Source: Nemertoderma westbladi
Lineage: Eukaryota; Xenacoelomorpha; Nemertodermatida; Nemertodermatidae
Length of the DNA stretch: 49,687 bases
Direction of reading: 5' to 3'
Assembly: GCA_032718475.1 (NCBI GenBank)
Contig: JAUCBJ010005449.1
Coordinates: 1 to 49,687 of the forward strand
In this document: one piece after another, positions 39,851-49,687 of the stretch
Layout of the letters: every line of letters starts with the position of its first letter
How positions within the stretch are numbered: the stretch's first letter is position 1
Notes under the pieces: model-generated
The model's database searches: none
Told to the model about the DNA's origin: nothing
The model's input: only the letters and a program-made list of their open reading frames with translations
Made by a program: the position numbers and the translations under genes

Positions 39851-40222
39851 GGATAGTCTACTACTGGGATCGGCATGCTCATTGCAGCTGCATTTTTAAG
39901 AATGCTGTGCCGGCTTGTCGACAAAATTGCGCCACCACAACTCACTATCACGCATGACATTTGCTAGATCATCCGCATCTTCAAGGCCAGTGTCCTTTAA
40001 GATGCGTCTCAAGAAAATCATGGGCTGTCCATCATATGCTTATTCACTCCGTGAGGCTGCCAAAGGACAAGATTATGCACTGGCTGGTCCTCACGGCGAA
40101 AGCAATGACCTGCAAAGCAGAGACGACTTTGTTCTAGTGTCAAGCTTGGGGGAACCAATGAGACTCCTCCAATGTTATATAGTGTCTGGTTGGAGATGTG
40201 TGCATTGTAATTGACACAATGA
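39851..40222 (-). pseudogene. LINE family A 3' fragment, short copy
   Basis: Covers the LINE 3' end and residues NAHISNQTLYNIGGVSLVPP, LEQSRLCFAGHCF and VHNLVLWQPHGVNKH. It corresponds to the left third of 19581-20530 and is truncated at 40222. Confidence 0.9.
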
Positions 40223-40449
40223 ATTGACACGTAATCAACAAGGATAATATTTTTAAATCTCATATTCGTGATCAGCATCCCAAAAACCTAAACGGTCATA
40301 AAATCAATTTGATTTTATGGTGATTTTTCATTAACATATTTCCACTACTTGTTTTTTTCGTGCTCCAGTGGGCACAAATAACTGACTAATAACTAATTAA
40401 CTAATATATCAACATGCCTACTTTGTTATATTACACAACTGTTCGATAT

Positions 40450-40486
40450 GTTTGATGTAAAGGAATATTATTCCTTTACATCAAAC
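40450..40486. repeat. Perfect 17-bp-arm hairpin
   Basis: GTTTGATGTAAAGGAAT at 40450-40466 and its exact complement ATTCCTTTACATCAAAC at 40470-40486 are separated by ATT. Confidence 0.95.
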
Positions 40487-40925
40487 GTCTTTACTTCCAA
40501 ACGTCCAAACTTTACATCCAAATGAAATCAGTACATTTTAAAACCTCAATAGCCAAACTGTACGGCCTCTATCGGCCACTTTCGGTACTCTTTTAGTATC
40601 TATTAAAAAAATAAGAATTTTGCTTATAATCTCTCTTTCGATTACTGATAATGAATGCAACAAAACAAAAAAGCATAGTATGGTTTAATGGTTATATACA
40701 AAAGTCTTTGAAGGGGGATGTATTTTGTGAAATTTTATCAATTCCGAAAGGTGTTGATATAGTAAGTGTGCTAAGAACTCCTCATATCTCAAAAACTACT
40801 GGAGCAATTACACTTTTATTTGTCTCATCTGAAAGAGGATATAATTTTAGTTAAGGCCTAGTATTGTCGACGCGCTAGACATATTGTTTCAGTTATTCTG
40901 TCAAAGAGAAATAACTGGCCCACTA
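40487..40925. other. Unannotated
   Basis: A 67-residue plus-strand frame at 40651-40854 has no recognisable features; I do not treat it as a gene. Confidence 0.4.
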
Positions 40926-41140
40926 AATTTAGGGGCTTTGCAGCAGCTTGGCGGGTCGAGTCGTATTATAGTAGGTCATTGTCTGGTTCGTTGCCATATC
41001 CGTCTGGTTCAGGTCGGCTTCTCCGGGTGCTTAGAGAGTCGTTCTAAGCAACCGAAAGATCGTGAGTTTGAAACAACCCAGTTTTCGTTAACTCTGCGGC
41101 TTCAGCCCACCCAGCTGTGCCTCCGGTGTTTCACACTTTC
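40926..41140 (+). repeat. tRNA-derived SINE-like fragment
   Basis: A GC-richer patch in AT-rich surroundings. AACCGAAAGATCGTGAGTTTGA resembles a decayed B box (normally GGTTCGAATCC context), followed by GCGGCTTCAGCCCACCCAGC, a phrase typical of SINE cores in marine invertebrates. Confidence 0.4.
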
Positions 41141-44100
41141 ACTATTAATTTTACTCGGCTGGAGACTGATTACATTTTAATTGAAGCACCTGACAATTTT
41201 TTATTTCAAATGTTGTTGTTCTCAATTAATTACTGCAATATATTATTTGCAGAGCGAATATCCAGGATATTGACTATGGAGAATCATATTTATATGGGAA
41301 TAGAGGACCCAACGTAGCATAAAGTATTGTTATGTATTCCAGTAAAAGTGTAATTATACTTGTGGTGGTGGAAAACACTATTTATTATTTATTGTTCGAG
41401 TGTCGAAAACAGTTAAAATTACTGAATTATTTCGCAGTAACGAGTAAGTACCGCACCCTAATAGGCCACTTATTTTATTTTAGCTCTAATACAGTTATAC
41501 TCATTGATAATGGCGTCACTTAACGTTGAAATATATTTGAAATAAAATTATATTGTAATTACGTAATTAAACGCTCCCTTTTATAATAATAAACTATAAC
41601 TTATTATTTATTACATAAATATGTCAACATTACCGGTAATTTTGGCTGCTGGAATAATATGGAAAACAATTTAAATTATCTATAAATCTAAAGTAATAGG
41701 CCTATGTCCGTCCAATACAATTATTATTAATATTATTAATCTGTAAAAACTGTATAATTATTGTTGATAGTAATTTATTCCTGTAACTTTAGAAGAATTT
41801 TTAAAAGAATTTAAATTAATATAAAGGTATAGTAATGTCCAAGGCAATTAATTATTGTCCATAAATGTCAAGTAATATGTCGAATATATACCGTAATTAT
41901 TATAATGTTAAGGGGGGGGTGGGGGGGGGGGGGGGGACTGAAAAGTTAATAAATCTTATTTTGGTTGATTTTTGTGCAGAATTTAATGGCGTATCCGGAT
42001 ATGTTAGTTATGACTTCTTAACATCTCTACTCGGTTTGGAGATATGACGGTTTTACTATAACATGATTCCATGAAAATAAAATTAACATTATTTTCCCGA
42101 TAAAACGTGTTTTCTCACAAACAGAGAGAATATATTTTTTATAATCATCAAAACTGACATCGGAAATGACATCAGCGACCCTGAAAACCCCCATAATGAA
42201 AATTTTAGTTAGAGTGTGTGGTTCCTTATATTTTGACGGACAAACCAACAGACAGACATTCCGCCGGACAGGCTAATTAGATTTTTCCACACTTGCAAAC
42301 TGATTTAAATGTTTAATCTTTAAACGCATTTTACTCGGAATTATCGTTTTTTTTGCTCCACTCAAAATTTAACGACTCCGTCATTTTAAAACAAAATGTT
42401 TGAAATTATCAGTGCATGGTCTTGACATATATGTAGATTATACATAGATATATATAGATAATTGAAAAAGTTATGGCCTCACAAAATACATTATAGTCAA
42501 TATATTAAGAAATATAGGTTTAAATTTCAGCAGTCAGTTTAGGCAGTTTAGAGTAGGCAGTTGCCAGAAAATTAGATCTGGTATATATAGTAGGCCTATA
42601 GCCTATGGCATAGATGCCTACCAAGTTTCAGGCTAAATGGATTAAAAACAATCAAATGAGATCAGTTTTTCACTTTGAGACATTTCGCCCTCTAGCGGTA
42701 GACTGGGGAACTTCAGACTACTCTGCGACCCCGTGAAAGATATAGCCTATTTTGTAATAGATACCTACCAAGTTTCAGCCTAAGCGGATTAAAAACAATC
42801 AAATGAGATCAGGTTTTCACTTTGAGACAATTCGCCCTCTAGCGGCACACTAGAGAACTGCGGACCGATCAAACTCCTCGGTAAAGTATAGCCTATGCCT
42901 TGAAATTAATTAGAGTTTGGCGAGCTCGAATCGTGTTAGCTATAGTGAAGGGTTCATTAAATGTTCTCTCTGTTATTTGTACATCGCGCTCATCAGGGAT
43001 CTTTTCCTATAAGACTGAGTGGGCTGTGTACGCGCTTTTGAAGACCTTTAGCAGTTTAACCTGCCAAAATTTATATGTCTTTTGGTTTATAAATATACTT
43101 TAGAAGATGACAAATATTTAATACCAATAAACACAACATTAGCAGAAGCCAGCCTAGTGCGCGTCCATTCACCCGCTGGATATTCCCGGGAGACTGGATT
43201 CTGAGGGCTTAGATTATTATTGCAGTGTAAGCTTACTGTACTGTATTATTCGATTGATCGTTAATAATTAATTTCTGACTAATATTATTCACTTTCGGGA
43301 AATATTAACAGTTCCTTTAGGACGTGGCGCTCTATCTAAGTAAACAGAGATATGACTTATACTAATCACAACGGTAAGTCGGTAAGGCTTATGATTCACG
43401 TATGAGGCGCATTCTTTAGGAAATGCTTAGTTATCCATCACAATCATGCACACTACCGGTAACACACAATACTGCCCACTAATTTGCCGACCGTCAATGA
43501 TTTTTATCATATACAAAGAGAACAGCAACGGACCAATGTAGTGCTTATCAAATAGCATTAAATTCACTACAAACCACAACAATATAAGTCGCAATCGCTA
43601 TATATAACCCGCCTCTATAACCTGTAGTGTATCAAGAAAATTGGGAAATTTGGGTTCTTTATATATGTTCTCCAAATAATATTCAACCAAAACACAACAG
43701 TAAACAGCATTAAGACGGTAAGTTAAGATATGATATGACAAGATGTGAACAAAGTATTGTTATGCATTGATATGAATCGATAACAGTCATACGCTCTATA
43801 ATTTAAGCCTACTAATGTTTCTTCTAAAGTATGAAAACGAATTGACTCTAGAGCCGTTGTTCCTGGCCTAGATAGCAATAACACAAAGTATTAAGTAAAA
43901 ACAGTAAGACTGAACACTCTCCTTATGATCGGCCGAAAAGCTACACGTCGACAGGAAAAATCGCTCTGATTGGCTCAAGCCAAACAAAGAACCATGCGTC
44001 CAATGGCTGTTTCCATGTCAGCAACCGGCTGTTAGATGTCGTAATATGAATCATCACGGCCAAGCTGTGAAAGGCATTTGGTGCATTGCAGGTTTTTTGC

Positions 44101-44300
44101 CTTACTATGTCCGCTAAAACACGTATATAGCAGAATGACTTTTATGTCCGTTAAAACACCTGTAACGGTACCTTGTGGGCGAGGGGAATATATGTATAGT
44201 TAGAGAACCTTTTTAGAGTATTCCAGCGCCTGGGGGAAAACTGGATTGCGAAGCAAAAGGGGCCAGTTATATCCCACAGAAGCTTTTACACCGCTCCCAG
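41141..44300. other. Largely unannotated AT-rich DNA
   Basis: No gene recognised. Notable items: a G-tract broken by one T at 41912-41937; two tandem ~145-bp units at 42605-42870 sharing CTACCAAGTTTCAG, AATCAAATGAGATCAG and TTCGCCCTCTAGCGG; and TATGTCCGYTAAAACAC twice at about 44106 and 44153. Confidence 0.5.
42605..42870 (+). repeat. Two tandem ~145-bp repeats
   Basis: Both units contain TACCAAGTTTCAG, GATTAAAAACAATCAAATGA, TTTTCACTTTGAGACA and TTCGCCCTCTAGCGG, followed by diverged ends with AGCCTAT. Confidence 0.85.
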
Positions 44301-44368
44301 AAAATGGGATTTGAGTCTATAAAATATACAAAATCACAGTTTCTAATATACGTAAATACTCTAAACAG

Positions 44369-45817
44369 TTAGTCTTTCTTGCGCGGACGGCGTTTACGCA
44401 GTTTTTTAAAGCTAGCCAGAGTCCTTTTCTCTTTGGGGCGAGCCACTTTACAAGGAGGGCTATAACTCCTGGGTGAAGGGTGCAATATGATTGCATCAGA
44501 GGGTGTAGGATTATGGTCGGTGTATCCGCCAGTCGAAGTACCGGGTTGATTGACATCAACGTCCGGGGAGAGGGGTCTAACGGCTTTGAGAGCTCGTTTC
44601 AAGACAGCCGCTCTTACGGGTCCTTTACGAGTGGTCTGAACGAGGGCCGTGGGTGGACCATAGGCAGTTAGAAACCTCCGGGGTTTAATGGTCCTTTCCA
44701 ACTCGCGTTCGCGGGCTCGGTATTCGTAAGGCCGTCGATGTACTTCCTGTAACTCGGGGTGTGAGTTAACAAACAAGTCTCCATAGTCCGGATCCTGACG
44801 GATATAATTGATTAAGTTATAGGAATGAAGGTCGCTAGGATTAACACTCCTGAGAAATTTGCGTACGAATTTAGTTGAAATACATTCTCCGACGCGCTTC
44901 AGTAGTTCGTAACTCGATATGCGTGATTTCTGTTCGACAGAAGCGAATAGATAAGGATGGAACGCATAAATTCCTTCGTAAGCGCGTCCAGGATAATAAC
45001 GATGGCACGAATCACAATGTAAATCAGCGTTCGCTTCCCAAGCTCTGATGTAACGTAGTGTGATCATTTCATCTACGCTTTCCAAATCGTGATTAAAAGG
45101 GCAATCGAAACTGGCGTGTCCCTTTAGTTGACAATGGTGACATTGAGTCATAAATTGAGGGCAAACCGCAAAAATGTGCAAGTTATTGAGTCTGCAATAC
45201 GCACAATAAATTTCCATCACCGGTTGTTCGTGGAAATAGGAACAGCGGACGTTTGTGTCCATGGGCGTAACATGGTCTCTCGATGCGCATAACCGACAAC
45301 GTTGCCGAGAAACATAGTTGGCATGGCGATAATTGTACGCAGTGAGACACTGTGGACCTTGATACCATTCTAGGATGTAATCGTTGTCGCTGTTCCGGGC
45401 GCGATAGGCTGAATCTCCTCAGATTCTAGGCATATTGGTTCGTCTTCCCAGTCTGTTACGAATAGAATTTTCGTGATCTATTCTCGGTTTATCGTTCCGA
45501 CTCCGCTGGGTATGATATTTAAATAGAACCATTTCCCTTTCGGTGTCTACATCGTCCGTATCATGTAAATCGATAGGATGGCCGGTAGTTAGGAAGTCCA
45601 TATATGTACTATTACGATGCGTATAGCGAGCGGTGGATTTTCGATAGTCCAATTCACGCGCAAGTTGCTCTTGGGACATCGGCGGTTCGATATAACGACC
45701 ATCGTCCTCCGTAATGGTTGGATCGGCTTCACCGCGTATTAAGCTATCCACAAATGCTTGCAAAGGTAGAGTATATCGCTCCCTGCTACCAAGATCATCT
45801 TCTATCAACTCCGTCAT
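44369..45817 (-). pseudogene. ORFX copy 2: ~480-residue Cys/His-rich zinc-knuckle protein with one TGA
   Basis: Two minus-strand frames, 45817-45419 and 45418-44369, are in the same register and separated only by a TGA after NMPRI. The downstream part reads GDSAYRARNSDNDYILEWYQ straight after the stop, well before its first ATG at 45262, so this was one ORF. Cys pairs begin at CRLCASRDH, continue to CSYFHE, then show C-X2-C-X5-H-X4-C-X6-C-X2-C-X4-H-X4-C (from CAYCRLNNLH to HASFDC), and CDSCHR. The C terminus is basic (KKLRKRRPRKKD). The N-terminal 130 residues are acidic and Thr/Arg-rich. No catalytic motif or known family is recognised. Nucleic-acid binding is inferred. Confidence 0.6.
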
Positions 45818-45879
45818 ATCTGCTATCTGAGTTTATTAATATCAAATGAGTTTATATTTAGGCGAGCGGGCGTCGCTGC

Positions 45880-46071
45880 CTACTTCTCTTTGCCCCCGGA
45901 CAGTGGGATTCTCAGCGCCGATGTACCGTCGTCGCGGTGTTTACGCCAACATGTAGCAACATCACGACAACGATAACCGGCACAAGTCACTCCACTGTCC
46001 GTCCCAAAGGCTTGAATCCACTTTAGGTTCTTTCTATAGGAGAGTTGGGCTACTTTCACAATTGCGACTAG
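45880..46071 (-). pseudogene. Cys-rich ORF remnant upstream of ORFX copy 2
   Basis: A 63-codon minus-strand frame without ATG reads KVAQLSYRKNLKWIQAFGTD, then SGVTCAGYRCRDVATCWRKH, then stops at TAG 45880-45882. The Cys/His clustering resembles the downstream ORFX, so it may be its upstream exon or part of the same mobile element. GGACAGTGG (45899) and CCACTGTCC (45992) also form an inverted repeat here. Confidence 0.3.
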
Positions 46072-47019
46072 CTACTGTAAACACACCTTAGCAGTAACAT
46101 TCACCTATAAACGCACAAATTCCACACAACTGTCACCAATTGTACACATACAGGCCATTTGTCCGTTAGTCAGTGCCTTCCAGAATGTCACGTTATTACT
46201 GTGTATCCTTGGATACTAACAGTGTGCTATGTATTCTCTATGCTATGCAATGTGACAAGCTTTCTATTGTTCTCTTAACTTGCTTCTAATTCTAGCGTGG
46301 GTGTTGCTATGGTGACATTATGGAAAGCTAGCGGTAGAATTAGAGTAATTCTCATGCATACAGATCTGGGATGCTATTTAATAATAATTCTTTAATTGTC
46401 AATATCCTCTTTATATATGATTTTATTAATTTTATCAGCTATTGACTATATGTTGGAGATTCTCGCACTCTAATGCACTCAATAGGATGAATCTCCGCTC
46501 CCATGATCTATTAATTAATGGAATTTTGGGGATGTTATAAATTGCATAAAACGACAATTTATGAAATTCATTTAAAATATGAATTTAAATTTATTCCCAT
46601 GAATTTTATTATTTGATGTTAAAATTGACACAATTTGATTCCAGAGCAGGTCTGGGGACATAGGATCCTTAATTCTATGAAATTTGTCCTTTAAGAGTAT
46701 CGGTAAGTGCTGCGATATCTTAATTGACTAGAAATTTTAAAGGATCCGAATTTTACAGATTTTAATAAATATTAAATTAATATTTAAGATGGGCACCGAT
46801 TTATTCCAGAACTTGTCTGGGGACGTTAACCACTGATTCTATAATTTGTCTTTCAAGTATATCGGTGGGTGCCGCGATATCTTAATCGACTAGAATTACA
46901 GATGGTCAAAAAGGTTTAACAGATTTATTTGCGTTTTACGCTACTGTTATAGGGACATCACGCTACTATATGTATTATTATATATGGTATGAGAGCAATA
47001 TCGCACGAAGCAATGTCAG
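46072..47019. repeat. Non-coding DNA with two diverged ~130-bp direct repeats
   Basis: 46633-46740 and 46793-46897 share TTCCAGARC, GTCTGGGGACRT, TTTGTCYTTYAAG, TATCGGT and GCGATATCTTAATYGACTAGAA. The rest holds nothing I recognise. Confidence 0.7.
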
Positions 47020-47426
47020 TGTGAAGAGGCAAGTCGTTTCCAAGGTCTACCCAGAGCTTGGTTTAGCCGAGACACGAGGATCTGAACTTTGCATTCCTAA
47101 TACTCTGCCTACCAATAATACTTGAATATAGTAGTGGCTTTATTGTACTTTAATAAGTACGGACATTTCATCTTACTGTAGTCACGTATTTATAATAGGA
47201 TACGGACAGTAAGGAAAGAGAAAAATAATTATTTCTCGCCGTCACACTAAATATATATTATAAGTAATTACGTACGTAATAAACACTAATATATTGCACT
47301 AATCTACTAAATAATCACTAAAATATCATTCTACTAAATAAAATTAAAGAAAACGATTATAATAAAATGACATAATAATACATACATAAATATAAAATAA
47401 AACAAATATAAAATGATATAGTCACA
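47020..47426 (-). mobile_element. Candidate 3' LTR of BEL/Pao element 2
   Basis: On the minus strand it starts TGTGACTATATC at 47426 and ends CTCTTCACA at 47020 (TGTGA/TCACA inverted ends, 407 bp). It contains a TATA box (TATTATAAATACGTGAC, about 47198-47182) and AATAAA at 47144-47139 in the order expected for U3-R. It begins 18 bp after the polyprotein stop, behind the purine-rich GGAGTGGGCG. The 5' LTR is outside the window, so the ends cannot be confirmed. Confidence 0.55.
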
Positions 47427-47444
47427 CGCCCACTCCATATGTTA

Positions 47445-49687
47445 TTACGTTATGGAGTCCCTAGATATTTGTCGGATTAGGGAAGTGGTCGTAGGAAGAG
47501 TATCTTGCCTTCCATAGTTTCCGGACAGTTTTTGGTCTCTTTCCCGTAAACATAAACGACTAGCTGGGCGATTGAGTTGTTGTGTTACTTTCTCCGCTCC
47601 CTTGGCCTGTCTAATCTCCGCCGGGGTAAGATAAGGAGGCCATTCTTCTTCTTCCTTACTTAAGAAGTCGGATCCACCTAACCAGCCTGGAGTATCTATC
47701 AGTTCTTGAGGAGTTGCTCCTCTGGAAGCGATGTCGGCTGGATTAATCGTCCCAAGGCAATGTCTCCATTGATCTACATTGGAGTTAATATCGTCATTAT
47801 CTGAGGAGTATGGTGTTCCCTCAGTTGGATCGTCCACATCACTGCTCTCCACTTCCCATTCCTTTACTTGGTATACCTGTTGTTGAGGTAATCTCTCTTT
47901 GAGAGTTCTACGGGAAGGGCCAGTGAAGTACCAACCTACTCTAGTTCTTACCGCATAGGTTTGTAGTGGCTGCGGTTGAGCAGGCCGTTTCTCCAATGTC
48001 TCGAGCGCCTCATGCGCGTTTTGGCCGATGAGTATTTGCACTCCAGGATAATCTGTCTGGAATCGAGGTATCTTAAGATGTTGGATGCTCTCATCCTCGT
48101 CCCAATTATAAAGGTCTGCTTGGGTAGCAGCGAAGTTCTTTATAGCCACCATTTTTACCGACCTTATACCTTGTGCTCCTAATTTATCCTGGGGGGTGGA
48201 CAACACACCTACATAGTAGTCTGCCGTTAGGGTAGATTTCCAAACCTGCATAATTCCTGACATATTCAATTTAGTCCGGAATTTGGGTTGTCCAGCAAAA
48301 ATATCTTCGGCTAGTTCTTGATCGATGAATGTTCCTGTGCTGCCGGAGTCAAGGAGGGCGTTCACTATGTAACTTTTGTTAGGACCATGAACTCTTACCT
48401 GCACTACAGGAAATTCTCTGATTCCTACGTTGGAAGTTGGAGCTTTCCAAGATGGTTGTTTGGCAAAAGTAGTTGGGGGAAACTCATTGTTGGTGTCCTT
48501 TTCATAAGTAAGTGCTCGATACACTGAGGTATTTATTAGGTAACAGGATTCGTTGGCGTCGGAGAATTCGTCAGTATAGAATCCTTCCATCTCAGACTCT
48601 TGATCAGTGTCATTTACATCACTGAATTGGACATGTAGTTCGGGCTCACTTACCTGACTCGGGTTGTCTCGTTCGAACTCACTGTGTAACAAGATGTGAT
48701 GTTTCGCGCCACACTTTGCACACTTTACGTCGGAGTAACAGGTTCGCCGTTGGTGTCCTGATCTGAGGCAATTATAGCATAACCGCTTATTCCACAGGAC
48801 TGTACGTCTGTCTACAGGGGATTTCTTTAGAAATTCAGCACACGCACTCAAACGGTGGGTCCCGTCGCACAGCGCACAGTTAGGTTTTATGTTACTCACT
48901 TTACCTTGGGTAACTTGATGCACTCTCGTTTTTTCTTCGGGTTTTCTTCGGTGCATTCTGTTAGGAGACTGAGGGGGGGTCTTGGCAACCTGTTCTCTCC
49001 TATCGTTGTTTCGAGCCTTGTATTTACTTACATCTTTTGAGGTTTTGTCAACGTAGCAAGATCTCTCAGTGTCTTTCCCGCTGTCCTCTTCTTGAGAAGC
49101 TTGGCTTTCGCCGTCGTCAGTGTAACACACCGGTGTTACTCTTCTCCTAGAAGCGGGTTTCTCACTTACCTTATTTTCCGATGTTTTCTCTCTGGACTGC
49201 TTGATGAGTTGTAGTTTTACCTCACCATCTAAGAAGGACATGAGATCAGCCATGGTAGGACTTCGTCGTTGTTGTTCATTCATGTACAACACTTTCTTGT
49301 CCCAGCGTGTACATACTCCACCCTTTGGTAAAGTAGAGACTACTGCTCCAATAACCATTGAACTCTGATATTCATGAGACTTACCTAACCAGTCCAATTG
49401 TCTACAGATCTCCTGAATTTCATCGGAAAACTCTATAATCCCGCTACTAAGGAAGTGTCGGGGGGCTACTAATTTTGCATACAAATACTTAGCTATGTTA
49501 TCTTTGTTACCATACCTGATGTTTAATGTATCCCAAACTTGTCTTAATCCATCTGGATGTCCAATAAACTTTAACGCCATTAACCTGGGAGGTCCTTCCA
49601 AGCACTTGATGAGGAACCTAAGTTTCTCTCCGTTAGATAGTACAGAGTTTTGTATGCTATCTTTGTAATATTCATTGAAAGGTAGCC
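47445..49687 (-). CDS. BEL/Pao Gag-protease polyprotein with RT deleted (partial at window end)
   Basis: The frame stays open upstream to the window edge (SNGEKLRFLIKCLEGPP), so the true start is outside. From the residue at 49601: a Gag DUF1759-type domain (~1-130), basic linker, zinc knuckles CALCDGTHRLSAC (~240), CYNCLRSGHQRRTC (~273) and CAKCGAKHH (~291). The aspartic protease follows with ALLDSGSTGTFID (~415) and ILIGQNAHEAL (~530), then GWYFTGPSRRTLKERL. After residue ~610 the sequence jumps to QWRHCLGTINPADIASRG and FLSKEEEEWPPYL, the end of RNase H. The whole RT and most of RNase H are absent, yet the 718 codons are unbroken. Confidence 0.9.
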   Translation of the reverse strand, partial: LPFNEYYKDSIQNSVLSNGEKLRFLIKCLEGPPRLMALKFIGHPDGLRQVWDTLNIRYGNKDNIAKYLYAKLVAPRHFLSSGIIEFSDEIQEICRQLDWLGKSHEYQSSMVIGAVVSTLPKGGVCTRWDKKVLYMNEQQRRSPTMADLMSFLDGEVKLQLIKQSREKTSENKVSEKPASRRRVTPVCYTDDGESQASQEEDSGKDTERSCYVDKTSKDVSKYKARNNDRREQVAKTPPQSPNRMHRRKPEEKTRVHQVTQGKVSNIKPNCALCDGTHRLSACAEFLKKSPVDRRTVLWNKRLCYNCLRSGHQRRTCYSDVKCAKCGAKHHILLHSEFERDNPSQVSEPELHVQFSDVNDTDQESEMEGFYTDEFSDANESCYLINTSVYRALTYEKDTNNEFPPTTFAKQPSWKAPTSNVGIREFPVVQVRVHGPNKSYIVNALLDSGSTGTFIDQELAEDIFAGQPKFRTKLNMSGIMQVWKSTLTADYYVGVLSTPQDKLGAQGIRSVKMVAIKNFAATQADLYNWDEDESIQHLKIPRFQTDYPGVQILIGQNAHEALETLEKRPAQPQPLQTYAVRTRVGWYFTGPSRRTLKERLPQQQVYQVKEWEVESSDVDDPTEGTPYSSDNDDINSNVDQWRHCLGTINPADIASRGATPQELIDTPGWLGGSDFLSKEEEEWPPYLTPAEIRQAKGAEKVTQQLNRPASRLCLRERDQKLSGNYGRQDTLPTTTSLIRQISRDSIT

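Noticed and set aside
40651-40854. 67-residue ORF as a gene
   Set aside because: No motif, no conserved context, and the length is expected by chance.
43101-44300. Hidden exons in the AT-rich tail region
   Set aside because: I found no splice-bounded coding segment or conserved domain; only short repeats.

Overview
This is eukaryotic DNA, AT-rich and gene-poor, almost certainly from a marine invertebrate. It holds non-LTR retrotransposons with APE-type endonucleases, BEL/Pao and Ty3-gypsy LTR elements, tRNA-derived repeats, minisatellites, and two copies of a fibrinogen-related domain exon bounded by a splice acceptor. Expanded fibrinogen-related genes and this repeat mixture suggest an echinoderm, hemichordate or other marine deuterostome, but molluscs or cnidarians cannot be excluded from sequence alone. 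No bacterial-type operon, rRNA or CRISPR array is present.

Layout. 1-5712: a 2.3 kb AAACT/AAAACT satellite inside exact 31-bp direct repeats, then two minus-strand LINE fragments, all enclosed by 226-bp inverted repeats. 5713-7290: repeats carrying the RFX X-box-like sequence GTTTCCWTAGCAAC, ending in 13 tandem 57/58-bp units. 8036-9640: a LINE ORF1 and the 3' end of a gypsy element. 9641-20530: a mosaic of LINE fragments (families A and B), a palindromic repeat, a 45-bp coding minisatellite, a 1972-bp LTR-like insertion with a 5-bp target duplication, a nearly full-length family A LINE, and FReD exon copy 1. 21121-35281: a decayed 14-kb BEL/Pao element on the minus strand between 1.9-kb direct repeats that are candidate LTRs. 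35282-40222: a second version of the 9.6-20.5 kb mosaic, including FReD exon copy 2. 40223-44300: mostly unrecognised AT-rich DNA. 44369-46071: an unrecognised zinc-knuckle ORF (called ORFX here). 47020-49687: the 3' part of a second BEL/Pao element whose long ORF has lost its reverse transcriptase yet stays open.

How the parts relate. The two mosaics are segmental duplicates with independent later insertions. Copy 2 keeps the empty site for the 1972-bp insertion of copy 1, and copy 1 keeps the empty site for a 358-bp SINE-like insertion of copy 2. The only clear host gene material is the FReD exon pair, which looks like lectin- or immune-type coding sequence copied within repeat-rich DNA. 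The most novel protein signal is ORFX: two diverged copies, 20 kb apart, share an identical eight-ligand Cys/His spacing plus a downstream homologous segment, and one copy is fused to a truncated BEL integrase.
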